Shown here: positions 15,757 to 25,100 of the stretch, piece after piece
Layout: the number at the start of each line of letters is the position of its first letter
Position numbering within the stretch: position 1 is the stretch's first letter
From: Parvularcula oceani
GTDB lineage: Bacteria > Pseudomonadota > Alphaproteobacteria > Caulobacterales > Parvularculaceae
DNA: 64,000 nucleotides
Direction: 5' to 3'
NCBI RefSeq assembly: GCF_000733125.1
Contig: NZ_JPHU01000008.1
Span: 62,001-126,000 of the forward strand
The notes under the pieces: generated by a model
Told to the model about the DNA's origin: nothing
What the model saw: the letters and a program-made list of their open reading frames with translations, nothing else
The model's database searches: none
Made by a program: the position numbers and the translations under genes

Positions 15757-16527
15757 ATGATGAAGACAAGCGCACTCCTGGGGTCGGTGGCCCTGCTTGC
15801 GGTCGTGGGTACGACTCCCGCGGCCGCGCAGTTTCGGCAGGCGCTCGACGTGGCACAGCAGACCGTCGATGAGGGCAGTGCCAGCCAGCAGCGCGTCGAG
15901 CAGCTCGATGATCAGGCCTCTGAACTCCTCGGCGAGTATCGGGCGAACCTGAAGCAGCGGGATCTCCTGCGGCGCTTCAACGTCACGCGTGAGCGTGAGG
16001 TTCAGAACCAGCTGGCCGACATTCGCGGACTCGAGCAGGACGTCGAGAACATCCAGGGCCTCCAGCGCGCGGTCACGCCGCTGATGGAAGAGATGCTGCA
16101 GCAGCTCGAAGCGCTGATCGCGGCGGACATTCCCTTCCTCGCCGAAGAGCGGGCCGAGCGCCTGGACCGTCTGCGCACGGTCATGGCCGATTCCACGCAG
16201 ACGCCGGCCTCGCGCTACCGCCTGCTGATCGAGGCCTTCCAGATCGAGAACGAATACGGCCGCACGATGGAGGCCTATAACGGCGTCGTCGACAATGGTG
16301 GCGAGGAGCTGACCGTCGAGTTCCTGCGGATCGGGCGCCTGGCGCTCGTCTACAAGAACGCCGACGACACCATCCTGCGAATCTACAATCGCGACACCGG
16401 GCAGTTCGAGGATCTCGACATGAGCTTCCTGCCGAATATCCGCCAGGGCCTTCGCATGGCGAAGGAACAGACGCCTCCGGGCCTGCTGACCGTGCCGACG
16501 ACGGCGCCGGTCGAGGTCAGCGAGTAA
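15757..16527 (+). CDS. DUF3450 protein of the TonB motor operon
   Basis: This 256-residue protein has a signal peptide (AAAQF cleavage region near residue 25), a long coiled coil (about residues 28-115, heptads in QRVEQLDDQASELLGEYR) and the DUF3450 C-terminal region (LEALIAADIPFL, ASRYRLLIEAFQIENEYG, VEFLRIGRLALVYKNAD). DUF3450 proteins precede ttpC-exbB-exbD-tonB genes in Vibrio TonB2-type systems and are presumed periplasmic partners. It is the first gene of the seven-gene operon. ATG 15757 is chosen; a second ATG follows at 15760. Confidence 0.85.
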   Translation: MMKTSALLGSVALLAVVGTTPAAAQFRQALDVAQQTVDEGSASQQRVEQLDDQASELLGEYRANLKQRDLLRRFNVTREREVQNQLADIRGLEQDVENIQGLQRAVTPLMEEMLQQLEALIAADIPFLAEERAERLDRLRTVMADSTQTPASRYRLLIEAFQIENEYGRTMEAYNGVVDNGGEELTVEFLRIGRLALVYKNADDTILRIYNRDTGQFEDLDMSFLPNIRQGLRMAKEQTPPGLLTVPTTAPVEVSE

Positions 16528-16546
16528 TCGAGAAGGGTTCGGAAGA

Positions 16547-17914
16547 ATGAAGATGTTCAAGTCTCTCAAGACCGGCATTATGGCCGGTGCGGTCTGTGCG
16601 GCGGCCATGACGGGCGTCGCATCGGCCCAGCAGACGTCGCTCGACGAAGTGCTCCGGGCAGCGCGCGAAGAGCGCCGCGCGGCGGCCGAGGTCAACCGCG
16701 AACGCGAGGCGCGCTTCCTTCAGGAGCGTGACCAGCAGCAGGCCCGCCTCAGCCAGGTCGTGGCCGAGGTGCAGCAGGAAGAAGCGCGTTCGGACGCTCT
16801 CGACGAGCAGTTCGCGACGAATGAAGCCCGCATCGAGGAGCTGCAGAACACGCTGCAGGAGCGTCAGGGCGAGTTCGGCGAGCTCTTCGGTGCCGCCCGC
16901 TCGGCAGCCGGCGACCTCGCAGCCCAGCTGCGCCAGTCGATCATCTCGGCGCAATATCCCGGCCGGGCGCAGCAGCTGTCAGAGCTTGCGCAGTCCGAGC
17001 AGCTGCCTTCGGAAGAGGAGCTCCAGAACCTCTATCTGACCATGCTGCAGGAAATCGTGGCGCAGTCGAAGACAGCCACCTTCCCCGCCACCGTGGTCAA
17101 TGCCGCAGGCGAGACGACGCAGGAAACGATCACCAGGATCGGTCCTTTCTCGGCCTTCGCTGGCGGCAGCTACTACACCATGGCTTCGACCGAGACCGGC
17201 ACGCGCCTGACGGAGCTGCCCCGGCAGCCCGGTGGTGATGCCGTCGAAAACGCCCGCCGCGTGCAGGGCTATGATGGCGACGGTTATGTCGAAGGCACGA
17301 TCGACCCCTCGCTCGGCCAGCTCCTCGGCCTCGTGATCGAGACGCCGACCCTCGAAGAGCGCATCGCGCAGGGCCGTCTCGTCGGTCAGGTCATCATCGG
17401 CGTTCTGATCATCGGCCTGCTTCTCGGCCTCTATAAGTGGATCACGCTCCTGATGACGGCGGCGAAGGTCCGCAGCCAGATGCGCAAGAAGAGCGCGTCC
17501 AAGTCGAACCCGCTGGGCCGTGTCATGATGGCCTATGAGTCGAACACTGCGGCCGATACCGAGACCATGGCTCTCAAGCTCGACGATGCCGTGATGAAGG
17601 AAGTGCCCCGGCTCGAATCCGGCCTGAACCTGCTCAAGGTGCTCGCCGCTGTCGCGCCGCTGCTCGGCCTGCTCGGCACCGTTATCGGCATGATCAACAC
17701 CTTCCAGGCGATCACGCTGTTCGGCACGGGCGACCCCCAGCTGATGGCGGGCGGTATCTCCGAGGCCCTGATCACCACGGTGCTCGGCCTGATCGCGGCG
17801 ATCCCGCTTCTGCTGCTCCACGCCTTTGCCAGCGGCACGGCGCGCAGCGTGACCAATATTCTGGAGGAGCAATCCGCCGGAATGATCGCAGAGCACGCGG
17901 AGTCGCGGGTCTAA
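16547..17914 (+). CDS. TtpC-like MotA/TolQ/ExbB proton-channel protein
   Basis: This 455-residue protein has a signal peptide (ASAQQ near residue 27), a periplasmic coiled coil (about 30-130) and a C-terminal MotA_ExbB domain with three helices (the first about 285-305, then KVLAAVAPLLGLLGTVIGMI and the GGISEALITTVLGLIAAIPLLLLHAFA segment). This is the layout of TtpC, the extra ExbB-like subunit of TonB2 systems. It is expected in the inner membrane, moving protons to energise TonB. Second gene of the operon, 19 bp after the DUF3450 gene. Confidence 0.88.
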   Translation: MKMFKSLKTGIMAGAVCAAAMTGVASAQQTSLDEVLRAAREERRAAAEVNREREARFLQERDQQQARLSQVVAEVQQEEARSDALDEQFATNEARIEELQNTLQERQGEFGELFGAARSAAGDLAAQLRQSIISAQYPGRAQQLSELAQSEQLPSEEELQNLYLTMLQEIVAQSKTATFPATVVNAAGETTQETITRIGPFSAFAGGSYYTMASTETGTRLTELPRQPGGDAVENARRVQGYDGDGYVEGTIDPSLGQLLGLVIETPTLEERIAQGRLVGQVIIGVLIIGLLLGLYKWITLLMTAAKVRSQMRKKSASKSNPLGRVMMAYESNTAADTETMALKLDDAVMKEVPRLESGLNLLKVLAAVAPLLGLLGTVIGMINTFQAITLFGTGDPQLMAGGISEALITTVLGLIAAIPLLLLHAFASGTARSVTNILEEQSAGMIAEHAESRV

Positions 17915-17951
17915 CGACCCGCGGGCCGCGCCCGAAAAAGGAGGACCAGCT

Positions 17952-18485
17952 ATGCTGGAGGTCTTCAATCCGGCGGATGCCGCCGACAATATCCGGGCGT
18001 TCCTCGAGGCCGGCGGCAATGTGCTCTTCGTGATCATGATCACGACGTTCGTGATGTGGGCGCTCATCGTTGAACGCCTCATCTATTTCAGCACCGCCAA
18101 CGGCAATGTGCGCAAGCGGGCGATCAATGCCTGGGACGAGCGGACAGATCACACCTCCTGGTATGCGCACGCGATCCGGGAGAAGCTGATCTCCGAGGTG
18201 AAGCTGACCGCGACGTCCAATCTCGGTCTGATCAAGGTGCTGGTGGCGGTGTCGCCGCTCCTTGGCCTTCTGGGGACGGTGACGGGCATGGTCGAGGTGT
18301 TCGACGTGATGGCCGTGACCGGTTCGTCCAACGCCCGCCTGATGGCTGGCGGCATTACCAAGGCGACGATCCCGACCATGGCCGGTCTCGTGGCTTCTCT
18401 TTCCGGCATCCTCGCGATGAACATTCTCGACCGGCAGGCGAAAAAGACCATTTCCTCGGTCTCGGATCGCCTGGCGTTCAACTAG
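17952..18485 (+). CDS. ExbB-type proton-channel protein
   Basis: This 177-residue ExbB/TolQ-family protein has three transmembrane helices: about 20-42, KVLVAVSPLLGLLGTVTGMVE and LMAGGITKATIPTMAGLVASLSG. The last two form the conserved MotA_ExbB core. It should assemble as a pentameric channel with the ExbD proteins encoded next. AGGAGGA precedes the ATG. Shorter than classic ExbB because the N-terminal periplasmic region is short. Confidence 0.9.
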   Translation: MLEVFNPADAADNIRAFLEAGGNVLFVIMITTFVMWALIVERLIYFSTANGNVRKRAINAWDERTDHTSWYAHAIREKLISEVKLTATSNLGLIKVLVAVSPLLGLLGTVTGMVEVFDVMAVTGSSNARLMAGGITKATIPTMAGLVASLSGILAMNILDRQAKKTISSVSDRLAFN

Positions 18486-18494
18486 GAGCTTTCG

Positions 18495-18920
18495 ATGCGC
18501 AGACGAATGAGACACGGCGAGGAAGAAGCCGACGTCAACATGACGCCGCTCCTGGACATCGTGTTCATCATGCTGATCTTCTTCATCGTCACGGCGACGT
18601 TCGTGTTCGAAGAGGGGATCTCGCCGAACCTGCCGGAGCCGTCGCCTCAGGACGAGGAGACGACGCCGCCGCCGAGCCTGCTGCTGACGGTGCAGGAAGA
18701 CGGCTTCGTCCTGGTGGACGATGTCCGCCTGATCGATCCGCGGTCGACCAGGCCGGTGGTGGAAGAGTTCCTCGCCTCCGAGCCCGAAGGCGTCGTCATC
18801 GTCTCGGCGGCTCCGGAATCGGAAACCGGCACGACCATCACCGTGCTCGACCAGGCGCGCGATGCCGGCGGTCCGGAAGCCTATGGCCGGATCACCGTCG
18901 CCCTTCAGGGCGAGATGTAA
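18495..18920 (+). CDS. ExbD/TolR-type protein, first copy
   Basis: This 141-residue protein has one N-terminal transmembrane helix containing the proton-carrying Asp (NMTPLLDIVFIMLIFFIVTA), then a periplasmic domain with Pro-rich stretch (LPEPSPQDEETTPPPS) and a C-terminal TolR fold. ExbD transmits proton flow to TonB. Ten bp after exbB. The operon encodes a second, distinct ExbD right after it. Confidence 0.9.
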   Translation: MRRRMRHGEEEADVNMTPLLDIVFIMLIFFIVTATFVFEEGISPNLPEPSPQDEETTPPPSLLLTVQEDGFVLVDDVRLIDPRSTRPVVEEFLASEPEGVVIVSAAPESETGTTITVLDQARDAGGPEAYGRITVALQGEM

Positions 18921-19003
18921 GAACGAGGAGGCCGCAGGCGCGCGGCCTCCTTCCGGACCAGACGCCGCAGCCGAAGAGGGCGCGGCCATCATGAGGACCA
19001 AAC

Positions 19004-19411
19004 ATGGCAAGAAGACCAGTCAGAGGACCGACAGGCGGTGCGGATGACGACGTCAACGTGACGCCGCTCCTGGACATCGTCTTCATCATGCTCATCTTCT
19101 TCATCGTGACCTCGACCTTCATCAAGGAGCCGGGCATCGACCCCGAGCGACCGCTCGCTGTCACGCAGGAAGAGCAGAGCCCTGCCGTGCTCGTCGGCAT
19201 CAGCGCCAATGACGAGATCTTCATCAACCAGGAGCAGGTCGACCTCAACGAGGTCCGCTTCCGGGTCGAGGAACTGCGTCGGGAGACGCCCCGCGGCAAC
19301 GCCGTGATCCAGGCCGATCAGGGTGCCAAGTCGCGCGTGCTTCTCGAAGTGCTCCAGCAGGTCAAGGACGCCGGTGTCGCCGACGTCGCCGTCTCAACCG
19401 AAGCCGCTTAA
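19004..19411 (+). CDS. ExbD/TolR-type protein, second copy
   Basis: This 135-residue ExbD has the same helix with the essential Asp (NVTPLLDIVFIMLIFFIVTS) but a different periplasmic domain from the preceding copy (lacking its Pro-rich stretch, with LVGISANDEIFINQEQVDL). Two ExbDs in tandem suggest a hetero-oligomeric complex, as described for some TtpC-containing systems. An AGGA sequence precedes the ATG. Confidence 0.9.
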   Translation: MARRPVRGPTGGADDDVNVTPLLDIVFIMLIFFIVTSTFIKEPGIDPERPLAVTQEEQSPAVLVGISANDEIFINQEQVDLNEVRFRVEELRRETPRGNAVIQADQGAKSRVLLEVLQQVKDAGVADVAVSTEAA

Positions 19412-19422
19412 GGAGAAACGCC

Positions 19423-20025
19423 ATGGGTGCATTAATTCGAGTTCTGATCGGCGTACCCGTCGCCTTCGTGGTCGTCGGCGCGCTCTTCCTTCTGATGTAC
19501 GGCCTGATCAAGGTGGACGTCATCAATCTGGGCGAGGAGAAGGATCCCGTTTCGATCCAGATCTCCCGCCAGATCGAGGACACCGAGATCCGCAACCAGA
19601 AGCGGTTCGAGCGCCCCGAGCTCGACCAGCCGCCGCCCCCGCCGCCGGCGATCGACCGCGCCAATTTCGAACCTGCCGTCGAAGGCGTTCAGGCGGCTGC
19701 GCCGGATTTCGGAGCCGATATCGACATCGGCACGGCCTTCAACCCCGACCGCGACGCGCAGCCGCTCGTCCGCGTTCCGCCGCAGGGCTTCGAGCGCTGC
19801 ATCGGCAATCGCGCCGCGACCGAAGTCGTCGCGCTGGCCTTCGACGTGACCCCGCAAGGTCAGGTGACCAATGTGGAAGTCGTCGATTCCACCGATAGCT
19901 GCTACAATCGCTATGCGGTCCGTTCGGCCGAAAAGTGGAAGTACCAGCCGAAGATCGTCGATGGCGAGCAGCAATGGCGCCGTGGCGTTCGCACGACGAT
20001 CAAGTTCCAGGTCGGCTCCGAGTAA
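19423..20025 (+). CDS. TonB-family energy transducer
   Basis: This 200-residue TonB has one N-terminal inner-membrane helix (about 5-28), a short Pro-rich linker (DQPPPPPPAI) and a C-terminal TonB domain (GFERCIGNRAATEVVALAFDVTPQGQVTNVEVVDST...YNRYAVRSAEKWKYQP). The linker is short compared with classic TonB, as in TonB2 types that work with TtpC. It should contact TonB-dependent receptors, such as the one at 59970, although other tonB genes elsewhere in the genome cannot be excluded. Two Cys in the C-domain may form a disulfide. Confidence 0.88.
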   Translation: MGALIRVLIGVPVAFVVVGALFLLMYGLIKVDVINLGEEKDPVSIQISRQIEDTEIRNQKRFERPELDQPPPPPPAIDRANFEPAVEGVQAAAPDFGADIDIGTAFNPDRDAQPLVRVPPQGFERCIGNRAATEVVALAFDVTPQGQVTNVEVVDSTDSCYNRYAVRSAEKWKYQPKIVDGEQQWRRGVRTTIKFQVGSE

Positions 20026-20044
20026 GAGCTCCGATCACCCTTAC

Positions 20045-20074
20045 GCCGAAGCCGCTTCGCTTCGCGGCTTCGGC
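20045..20074 (+). other. Intercistronic stem-loop between tonB and TPR gene
   Basis: A perfect 11-bp inverted repeat (GCCGAAGCCGC and GCGGCTTCGGC, 8-nt loop TTCGCTTC) without a T-run, so it is not a clear terminator. It may separate expression of the motor genes from that of the TPR gene, by pausing, processing or mRNA stability. Confidence 0.6.
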
Positions 20075-20093
20075 ACCGGGTCCGTAGATAGAG

Positions 20094-21635
20094 ATGTTGA
20101 GTATGCGACACTTCCTTTCCGCGACGGCCCTCGGCGTCGCCCTTGGCGCGACCCTGACTGTCGGTTCCGCCCCCGTCACGTCCGCCGCCGCGCAGGTCAG
20201 CGAGGAGGAGGACCGCCGCCGCTCTCGCCAGACATTGCAGCAGCGGACCGGACAGCAGCTGAACGAGGCGCTGAACCTCGCCAATGAAGAGCCGCCCCGC
20301 CTCCAGGAGGCGCTGGCTGAGATCAATGACCTGCTCCGGCGGGATCTGCCGCCCTTCGACCGCTCCACCGTGCTCGAGATCCGCGGCAGCCTGAACTATC
20401 AGCTCGAAAACGTGGAGCAGGCTCTTCAGGACTACACGCAGGTCCTGCGGCTCGATGCCCTTCCCTCGGACCGCCTGATCCAGATCCGGCGGAACGTCGC
20501 GCAGCTGCACTACTCGCAGGAGAACTTCCAGGAAGCCGTGCGCTTCATGCGCGACTTCATCCAGCAGTCGCCGCAGGAGGCGACCGCGAACGACTACTTC
20601 ATCCTCGCCGGCGCGCTGATCCAGCTCGAGGATTATCAAGGCGCGCGAGAGCCCGCGGAGACGGCGCTGCGCCTCGATGAGAAGCGCGAGAAGCGCTATT
20701 ACGACCTTCTCAACCTCATCTATTCGGAGCTCGGCCTGGCCGCGGAGCGCGGGCAGCTTCTCGAGCAGATGGTCGAATATTTCCCCGAGGTGGAATCCTA
20801 CTGGGTCCAGCTTTCGGGCAGCTATTCGGCCGCCGACCGCATCCGGGACGCCTTCGCCACGCTCGAAGCGGCCTATCGCGCCGGCATCATCAGCGACGAG
20901 CCGAAGATCGTCGCGCTCGCCCAGTTCTATTCGGAACTCGACAACCCCTATCGCGGGGCACAGATGCTCGAGCAGGAAATGGCCGCGGGCAATGTCGAAC
21001 GCGATCTGGGCAATCTCAAGCTGCTGAGCCAGCTCTGGACGCAGGCCCGTGAGCAGGATCAGGCGATCGACATCCTCACCGAGGCCGCGGGCCTCGCCGA
21101 TGACGGCGAGCTCTATTATCAGCTGGGGCAGAGCTATCTGGCCGATGAGCAGTTCGAGGAGTCTATCCGGGCGCTGCGGCAGGCTCTCAATGCTGGCGGT
21201 CTCTCGGCCGATGAGCAGGGCAATATCTACACGCTGATCGGCTCCGCCTATTTCTCGCTCGACAGCGAGAGCCCGCAGGGCCGTCAGAACGCCAAGGACG
21301 CGTTCCGCCAGGCGACCCGGTTCCGCTCCTCCGCCCCGGCGGCGCAGGAATGGATCCAGTACATCAACGCCATCATCGACACCGAGCGGCGCCAGGACGA
21401 AGTCGAACGCCTCCAGGCGATCGAGCGTCAGGAGCAGCAGATCGATCGCTGCGAATCCATTCTCGACGTGATCGACCTCGGCGGCGCGTCGGGCGCGGAT
21501 GACGAGACCGTCTCGCAGTGCCGCGAGCTCATCGCGCAGGTTGAAGCGGGCGTCACGGCGGAGCAGCTGGTGGACGGCACGGCCGCCACGCCCGCGGCTC
21601 CGGCCGAAGAAGAGCCTGAGACGGAGGCGGGCTGA
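20094..21635 (+). CDS. Exported TPR-repeat protein of the TonB motor operon
   Basis: This 513-residue protein has a signal peptide (AAAQV near residue 35) and about eight TPR-like helical pairs from residue 45 to 430 (for example LQDYTQVLRLDALPSDR, FQEAVRFMRDFIQQSP, GRAIWP-like repeats excluded, LYYQLGQSYLADEQFEESIRAL). A Cys pair near the C-terminus is separated by an acidic loop (RCESILDVIDLGG...SQCRELIAQ). TPR proteins close TonB2/TtpC operons and are thought to be periplasmic or outer-membrane-facing partners. In-frame ATG 20103 is an alternative start. A strong terminator follows at 21667. Confidence 0.85.
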   Translation: MLSMRHFLSATALGVALGATLTVGSAPVTSAAAQVSEEEDRRRSRQTLQQRTGQQLNEALNLANEEPPRLQEALAEINDLLRRDLPPFDRSTVLEIRGSLNYQLENVEQALQDYTQVLRLDALPSDRLIQIRRNVAQLHYSQENFQEAVRFMRDFIQQSPQEATANDYFILAGALIQLEDYQGAREPAETALRLDEKREKRYYDLLNLIYSELGLAAERGQLLEQMVEYFPEVESYWVQLSGSYSAADRIRDAFATLEAAYRAGIISDEPKIVALAQFYSELDNPYRGAQMLEQEMAAGNVERDLGNLKLLSQLWTQAREQDQAIDILTEAAGLADDGELYYQLGQSYLADEQFEESIRALRQALNAGGLSADEQGNIYTLIGSAYFSLDSESPQGRQNAKDAFRQATRFRSSAPAAQEWIQYINAIIDTERRQDEVERLQAIERQEQQIDRCESILDVIDLGGASGADDETVSQCRELIAQVEAGVTAEQLVDGTAATPAAPAEEEPETEAG

Positions 21636-21666
21636 GCCCCTCCGCCGCGAATGCGACCATGATCGG

Positions 21667-21696
21667 AAGGCGCTCCCCCGGGAGCGCCTTCTTTTT
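21667..21696 (+). terminator. Rho-independent terminator of the TonB motor operon
   Basis: Inverted repeat AAGGCGCTCC / GGAGCGCCTT with a 4-nt loop, followed by CTTTTT. It sits about 30 bp after the TPR stop codon and before tRNA-Asn. Confidence 0.85.
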
Positions 21697-21771
21697 GTTC
21701 GAGGAGCGCATTTCGTGCCGTTTTCCTCTGGATTCGCCAAACCGGCTTTGTTAGACGCTGCTCACTGGTGA

Positions 21772-21847
21772 TCCCCAGTAGCTCAGTTGGTAGAGCAAGC
21801 GGCTGTTAACCGCTTTGTCGCTGGTTCGAGTCCGGCCTGGGGAGCCA
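21772..21847 (+). tRNA. tRNA-Asn (GTT)
   Basis: 76-nt cloverleaf ending in GCCA. Acceptor TCCCCAG/CTGGGGA; anticodon stem AGCGG/CCGCT enclosing loop CTGTTAA with anticodon GTT, reading AAC/AAT codons. Stands alone downstream of the operon terminator. The next 320 bp contain no gene. Confidence 0.95.
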
Positions 21848-22050
21848 TTCCTTCTTTCATTCATGACGTCGATCCACTTGTCCGCCCCTGCGGGCCGAGG
21901 CGGGCGCGTTCGGCCTGCGCCGGTTCGGGCGGGAAGCCGGGATAGGCGCGGCGCTCTGCGCCTGCCGGCCGGCGCGCTTCGATCCAGCGCCGCGAAAGAG
22001 GGGGGAAGACCTCTGTTCTCGGCAATCGCCCGCTACGGCTCCAAACGGAA

Positions 22051-22079
22051 CGGCCCCGCCCGGGAGCTGGGCGGGGCCG
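22051..22079 (-). terminator. GC-rich hairpin downstream of the RND operon
   Basis: Arms CGGCCCCGCCC and GGGCGGGGCCG with a 7-nt loop, perfectly complementary, 93 bp beyond the RND permease stop. The U-tract is weak on both strands, so termination is plausible but not certain. Nothing else is seen in 21848-22171. Confidence 0.45.
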
Positions 22080-22171
22080 CATTTGGGGGAGTGCGTTATG
22101 AGTTGCTGCCTGCTCTCAGCAACATCGCCACGATGTCGCCGCCTTGGTTAAAGAGGCCTTAACGCCGCCGC

Positions 22172-25100
22172 TCACTCGGCGGGCTGCGGCGCCTGGCCGG
22201 GATAGGAATGGTCCCGCTCGATATCGGGAAGCTCTTCCTGGCTCGCGCCATCGCCGAGGCTCGGCGGCTTGGTGCCCGTCCAGCCCCACTTGTAGAGCCG
22301 GGCGATGTCGATGCCGACGGCGTAGAGGGCCGGAACGAAGATCAGCGTGACGAACAGCGCGAAGAAGACGCCGAAGGCGAGCGCGATGATCATCGGTTGC
22401 AGGAACTTCGCATTGACCGACTGCTCGAGCAGGATCGGAACGAGCCCGACAAAGGTCGTCAGCGAGGTGAGAATGATCGGCCGGAACCTGACCGTGCCCG
22501 CCTCGACGAGCGCTGCGAAGGCACCGGCGCCCTCGTCACGCAGCCTGTTCACATAGTCGATGAGGACGAGGTTGTCATTCACGACCACCCCGCCGGCCGC
22601 CGCGATCCCGAAGACCGAGAACATGGCGAAATCCGTTCCCGTCAGCGCATGGCCGAACATTGCGCCCATGAAGCCGAAGGGAATGGCCGACATGATCAGG
22701 ATCGGCTGGAAATACGAGCCGAAGGCGATGGCCAGCAGCATGTACATCGCGAACAGCGCGATGCCGTATAGCGCGAGGACCTGGCTGAAGAACTCGTCCT
22801 GCTCCTGGCCTGCGCCGCGCCGCGTCAGGGTGACGCCCGGGTGCCGGTCCTGCCAGTCCGGCGCGAACTCGCCGTAGAAGTCGGACTGGATCGCGCCCCG
22901 ATCGGCATCGGCCGCCATGCGGGCGAAGATGCTGACCGAGCGTTGCCGGTCGACCCGCTGGATGCGGTTGAGGCCCGGGCTGAACTCCGTATCGGCGACG
23001 GCCGAGAAGGGGATCTGCCGGCCATCGGGCGTGCGGATCCGGAGATTGTCGAGGCTCTCGAGGGATTCGCGGACCTCGCGCGGATAGCGCACCATGACGC
23101 GGACATCCTCGCCGCTGCGCGGCAGGCGCTGGACCTCTTCGCCGAAATAGGCCTGCCGCACCTGGCGGGACACTTCGGCCAGCGTGATGCCGAAGCGCTC
23201 GGCGCCGGGCTTCAGGGTGAACTGGAGCTCGTCATTGGGCGATTGCAGGCTGTCGCGAACGTCGTAGAGCTCGGGCACGGTGCGCAGGTAGTCCTTGATG
23301 TCGTTGGCGGCATCCTGGAGCGCATCGAGCGAATCCGCCTCGATCGAGGCATAGAACCGGCCCGCATCCTCGTTGGCGGCCGTGCTCAGGCTGATATCCT
23401 CGGCATCGGGGATATCGCCGATCAGCTCGCGCAGGCGGTCGCCCACCGTGCTGGTCGCGATGCCGCGCTCGTCCGCATCGGTGAGGATGATGCGGGCATT
23501 CACGCCGCCTTCGCTGACGCGCAGGCGCTTGGAGACGATGATGTCCCGGCCGATCTCTTCCTCATATTCCTCGCGCAGCTCGTCGACCGCCTGGCTGACG
23601 ATCTCGAAGATCTGCACGTTGCGGGCATAGGGCGAGCCTTCCTGCGGCGTGATGTCGAGGACGATGGAGCGGCCTTCGACCTCCGGCTGGAACGAGAAGG
23701 GCACCCAGCCCTGCTGGAGCAGCGCCACGGACAGCCAGAAGAGGCCGAGGAAGGTGAAGACCGTGATGTAGCGGAACTTCACGGCCTGAATGATCAGGGG
23801 CCGGTAGAACCGCTTGGCGAAACTCACCATGCCGTTGGCGAAGACGGCCTGGAAGCGGGCGAAACGGCTCTCCTGCTTGGGCTCCTTCATGTGCGACAGG
23901 TGCGAGGGTAGGATCAGGAAGCTCTCGATCAGCGAGAAGGAGAGGGCGAAGATGATCGGCCAGGCGATATGCTTGGTGAACTCCGCCGTCGGACCCGAAA
24001 TGAGAATGAAGGGCGCGAAGGCGATCATCGTCGTCAGGACGGCGAAGAGCACCGGCTTGGCCACGATCTGCGTGCCGAGCACGGCGGCGGTCAGGCCGGT
24101 CCGCCCGCGCTCCGTCTGGCGGTGGATGCTCTCGCCCACGACGAGCGCGTCGTCGACCACGATGCCGATGACGAGCAGGATGCCGAACAGCGACAGGAAG
24201 TTCAGCGTCACGCCTGCGGTCGGCAGGAAGATGAACGTCCCGATGAAGGAGATGGCGATGCCGGCGGCGACCCATGCGGCGACGACGGGACGAAGGAACA
24301 GGGTGAGGACGATCAGGACGAGGATGAGGCCGACAAAGGCATTGGAGCCGACGAGCTCCATCTGGCTGCGATAGTCCTCGACCGTGTCATAGGTGATGAA
24401 GAGCTTCGCCGAAGGCGGCAGCTCGTCCTGCTTCGCCTCGACATAATCCTCGATGGCCTTCGAGACCGTGACGATGTTCAGGCGGCCCGACGCGCGCGGC
24501 ACGATGGTGATGGCGGTCTGGTCGTCGACTTCCGAGCGGAAGCGGGCCTCGGTGAAGCCGTCGATCACCGTGGCCACATCGCCGACCGTGATCACGCTGC
24601 CGTCGCGGTTCTGCCGCACGACGATGCGCTCGAATTCAGCTCGCGTATCGGCGAGGTTCCGGATGCCCAGAGCGATGCCGCCGGTATCCGTCGTGATCGT
24701 GCCCGCCGCGCGGTTGATCGAGGAGGCGCGTATCGCCTGGGCGATATCGTCGAAGGTGAGCCCGTAGCGGCGGAGCGCCGATTCTGAGACCTCGATCGAG
24801 ACTTCTTCGGCGCGGTCGCCATACATGTCGACGAGCGGCGTGGCGTCGGGAAGGGCGGCGATCTCGTCGCGGATCTCGCGGGCGAGGCGGTTGTGCTCGC
24901 GGTCCGGCAGGGCCGAGCTGAAGGTGATGAAGGAGAGCGGCCGCTCCAGGATGAACTGGCGCACGACCGGCGGGAAGGCGTCCTGCGGCATGTTGCTGAC
25001 GCCGTCGACGCGGGCCTTCACCTGGTTCAGGAACCCTTCGAAGCTGCGCCCGTCATCGCGCATCTCGATGAAGACATTGGCATAGCCTTCGGTGGCGGTC

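Noticed and set aside
19911-21740. Long minus-strand frame opposite tonB and the TPR gene
   Set aside because: Antisense of two well-supported genes with signal peptides and known domains; spans their terminator.
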